The position numbers were made by a program, and so were the translations under genes. Below are positions 61,807-64,000 of a stretch of 64,000 bases of DNA, in pieces. Positions within the stretch are counted from its first letter, which is position 1, and each line of letters opens with the position of its first letter. Origin of the DNA: Thermoclostridium stercorarium subsp. stercorarium DSM 8532 (GTDB taxonomy: Bacteria > Bacillota > Clostridia > DSM-8532). The notes beneath the pieces are model-generated. The model was not told the DNA's origin. It made no database searches and saw nothing but the letters and a program-made list of their open reading frames with translations. The stretch is taken from positions 372,001-436,000 of the forward strand of contig NC_020134.1 in assembly GCF_000331995.1 (NCBI RefSeq), in the 5' to 3' direction.

Positions 61807-63240
61807 TTGCTGCTTAATCTTTTTAATTTCAGGAATTTTAAAGACTTATTCCGCAATGATATAAACATGATGACTGTAGAAGAAATTTTATATAACGAAA
61901 TCAAAGAGTTCCAGGCATCCGATAGAAGGGCCTGGATGGTTATTGGCGATAGATATTACCGGTGCGAAAATGACATCCTTAACAGGCGTATAGTACGCCA
62001 TACAGAGAGCGGAGACATTGAAGATAGGTCAAAAGCAAACAATAGGTTGGCCCATGGTTTTGTTAAAAACCTTGTGGATGAAAAAATAGGATATCTGCTT
62101 ACAAAGGATTATTCGCTGAAGTGCGACAATAAAGAATATATTGAGAAAGTTAAAAACGTCTTGGGTAAATATTTTCAATACACCCTTACCAGGCTCGGAT
62201 ATGAAGCGTCGAATAAAGGCATAGCATGGTTACAAGTTTACATAAATGAGCAGGGCAAATTTGGAATGATGATAATTCCTGCTGAACAGTGCGTTCCACT
62301 CTGGAAAGATAACACTCACACTGAACTTTATGGCATGATTAGATATTATGTGCAGACAGTTTATGAAGGCAAGGAAAAGAAGCAGATCACTCGCGTGGAA
62401 TATTACACGGATAAAGAGGTTTATTTTTATGTTCTCGATAATGACCATCTTATCCCGGATATAGAGCAATATGAAGGAGGGCCCATACTACACTATAAAA
62501 AAGGGGAAGAAGGCCGAAGTTGGGGGAAAGTGCCTTTTATTGCCTGGAAGAATAACCATCTTGAATATCCGGATGTTAAATTCATTAAATCGCTTGTGGA
62601 CGCTTACGATAAGTCACGGAGTGAAATAGATAATTTCATTGAAGAAACAAAAAATCTTATCTATGTTTTAAAAGGCTATGGCGGAGAAAATTTATCTGAT
62701 TTCATGAAAGACCTTAATTACTACCGGGCTATAAAAATAGATGATCCAGAGCATGGTGGAGTTGATACACTAACACCGAAAATAGATATTCAGGCAGCAA
62801 AGGAACATTTCGAACAATTAAAGCGGGATATAAATGAGTTTGGCCAAGGTGTGCCCAAGGACCTTGACAAATATGGTAATTCTCCCAGTGGGACAGCATT
62901 GAAGTTTTTATATAGTGGGCTGGATTTAAAATGCAATCACTTGGAAGTAGAATTTAGACAGTCATTTAATCAGCTTTTGTATTTTGTAAACAGATATCTC
63001 GCAGAAAACGGTCAGGGAAATTACGAGAATGAAAATGTAGAGCTAATTTTCAATAGAGATATACAGATTAATGAAACTGAAACTATCAATAATTGTGTTA
63101 ACAGTAAAGGCATTATTAGCGATGAGACTATCCTTGCAAATCATCCATGGGTGTCTGATGTAGAAGAAGAATTAAAGCAGATTGAGAAAGAAAGAAAATC
63201 AGAGGAACCGCCAATGTTTGAAGCAGGTGATGAAGGATGA
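61807..63240 (+). CDS. Phage portal protein, SPP1 gp6-like
   Basis: 477 residues, the right size. Family text includes VKNLVDEKIGYLLTKDYSL near residue 85, SRSEIDNFIEETKNLIYVLKG in the middle and GNSPSGTALKFLYSGLDLK near 365. Twelve copies form the channel for DNA. The TTG start at 61807 is uncertain; ATG 61867 would give a protein beginning MMTVEEILYN. It follows the terL remnant by 16 bases. Confidence 0.92.
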   Translation: MLLNLFNFRNFKDLFRNDINMMTVEEILYNEIKEFQASDRRAWMVIGDRYYRCENDILNRRIVRHTESGDIEDRSKANNRLAHGFVKNLVDEKIGYLLTKDYSLKCDNKEYIEKVKNVLGKYFQYTLTRLGYEASNKGIAWLQVYINEQGKFGMMIIPAEQCVPLWKDNTHTELYGMIRYYVQTVYEGKEKKQITRVEYYTDKEVYFYVLDNDHLIPDIEQYEGGPILHYKKGEEGRSWGKVPFIAWKNNHLEYPDVKFIKSLVDAYDKSRSEIDNFIEETKNLIYVLKGYGGENLSDFMKDLNYYRAIKIDDPEHGGVDTLTPKIDIQAAKEHFEQLKRDINEFGQGVPKDLDKYGNSPSGTALKFLYSGLDLKCNHLEVEFRQSFNQLLYFVNRYLAENGQGNYENENVELIFNRDIQINETETINNCVNSKGIISDETILANHPWVSDVEEELKQIEKERKSEEPPMFEAGDEG

Positions 63241-63257
63241 TGAAGTAGGTGATCTCA

Positions 63258-64000
63258 TTGAGTAAAAACAATATGAAATACTGGGAAGAAAGACAGAAAC
63301 GAATTTATCTGGCTGGAGAGAAGAAAGTCAACGATTACTACAAAGAACTTAAAAAAGCATTCGAGCAAGCTAAAAAAGAAATTCATAGTGTAATTAATGA
63401 TTTCTACATACGGTATGCGAAAGAAAATAAAGTATCGTTTGCAGAAGCGCAAAGACGGCTTGAAAAAGCAGAAATAGGGGAACTGGAAGAATTTATAGCA
63501 AAGGTTAATCAACACATGGGTGAATATAACCTTGAACTTAACAATATGTCAATAAAGGCAAGGATAACCCGGTATCAGGCGCTTGAAAAGCAAATTGATG
63601 CAATACTCCAACGTTTGTATGCTATAGATTATCAATACAAGGGAGAAGAGACTTTAAAGGAAGTATATAAAGATTCATATTACAGGACATGGTTCAACAT
63701 TGACCAGTATAGGGGTTTTCACCAGGAATTTGCGCAAATAAATCCCAGAACTATAGATGAATTAATCAGGTACCCATTTAATGGCGCGGACTTTTCAAGC
63801 CGGATATGGAAGCAAAAGAACCATATGCTGCAACAGCTAACAGAGTCAATAACTACAATGTTGGTCCAGGGGCGAAATCCTCAAACCCTGGCAGAAGATT
63901 TTGCAAGAAAATTTAAAACAAAGGAATATGAGGCATACAGGCTGCTCCATACAGAGAGCAGCTTTATTATTGAGCAGGGGACCTTGGCGGCTTATAAAGA
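63258..64000 (+). CDS. Phage minor head protein, SPP1 gp7/Mu F-like (partial)
   Basis: About 247 residues visible; the frame is cut by the window edge. TTG 63258 after AGGTGAT gives MSKNNMKYWEERQKRIYLAG. The helical N-terminus and YRTWFNIDQYRGFHQEFAQI, then SSRIWKQKNHMLQQLTESIT and HTESSFIIEQGT, fit the Mu F/SPP1 gp7 family, which binds the portal and takes part in DNA ejection. It follows the portal gene as in SPP1. Confidence 0.88.
   Translation, partial: MSKNNMKYWEERQKRIYLAGEKKVNDYYKELKKAFEQAKKEIHSVINDFYIRYAKENKVSFAEAQRRLEKAEIGELEEFIAKVNQHMGEYNLELNNMSIKARITRYQALEKQIDAILQRLYAIDYQYKGEETLKEVYKDSYYRTWFNIDQYRGFHQEFAQINPRTIDELIRYPFNGADFSSRIWKQKNHMLQQLTESITTMLVQGRNPQTLAEDFARKFKTKEYEAYRLLHTESSFIIEQGTLAAYK

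Larger units (their letters stand above)
50387..64000. mobile_element. Prophage, left part, integrated at tRNA-Thr
   Basis: The order integrase, ImmA-like, repressor | cro, HTH, recombination, replication, late regulator, terminase, portal, head protein is that of Firmicute siphophages of the SPP1-like packaging type. The right end is outside the window. Gene density, short overlaps and lower GC than the left of the window support a separate origin. Confidence 0.9.

Overview
The window (about 64 kb, both ends cut through genes) reads as chromosome from an anaerobic, spore-forming, cellulose-degrading clostridium. Evidence includes a nine-gene V-type ATPase operon in clostridial order, sporulation genes (spore-coat transglutaminase Tgl, YtxC, an alpha/beta-type SASP, a LysM/GH18 cortex-lytic-type protein) and an 811-residue GH94 cellobiose phosphorylase very like those of Clostridium stercorarium and C. 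thermocellum. The species assignment is inference from gene content.

Layout. 1-3.4 kb: a partial beta-propeller-like protein, a conserved clostridial orphan, and a membrane diguanylate cyclase. 3.6-12.3 kb: V-ATPase operon H-I-K-E-C-F-A-B-D with its own promoter and a strong terminator; the K subunit keeps the full Na+-ligand set known from Enterococcus hirae. 12.6-16 kb: peptidase T, a HAD phosphatase, then a short decayed stretch (a lipoprotein broken at a T10 tract, a frameshifted ABC ATPase and a frameshifted small gene). 16-28.8 kb: tgl, ytxC, a CdaR-type regulator, ftsEX with an M23 peptidase and an S41 protease, a SASP gene, a methyltransferase, bioY under a likely BirA operator, a dnaC/dnaD replication pair, and a GH18 spore hydrolase. 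29-38 kb: two giant secreted fibronectin-III-like proteins in tandem. 38-46.6 kb: murA, an HD nucleotidase with a LexA-like box, a DUF815 ATPase, STAS and DUF951 proteins, tRNA-Gly(CCC), and a LacI regulator with cellobiose phosphorylase; the last two share an operator.

46.6-50.4 kb is a graveyard: an orphan gene, five degenerate CRISPR repeats with a leader-like segment but no cas genes, two IS30-type remnants, and an IS256-family element lodged in one of them. From tRNA-Thr(GGT) at 50.4 kb to the right edge lies a prophage: integrase, ImmA-like protein, a repressor/Cro switch with repeated operators, YqaJ/RecT recombination, replication organizer and loader, Holliday-junction-resolvase-like nuclease, small genes, an ArpU-type late regulator, terminase, portal and minor head protein. 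A second, apparently identical IS256 copy has replaced the end of terS and nearly all of terL, so this prophage is very probably unable to package DNA.

Several genes are broken by single indels (about 14.67, 15.56, 15.9, 55.7 and 58.94 kb). Genuine decay and sequencing error cannot be separated from the sequence alone.
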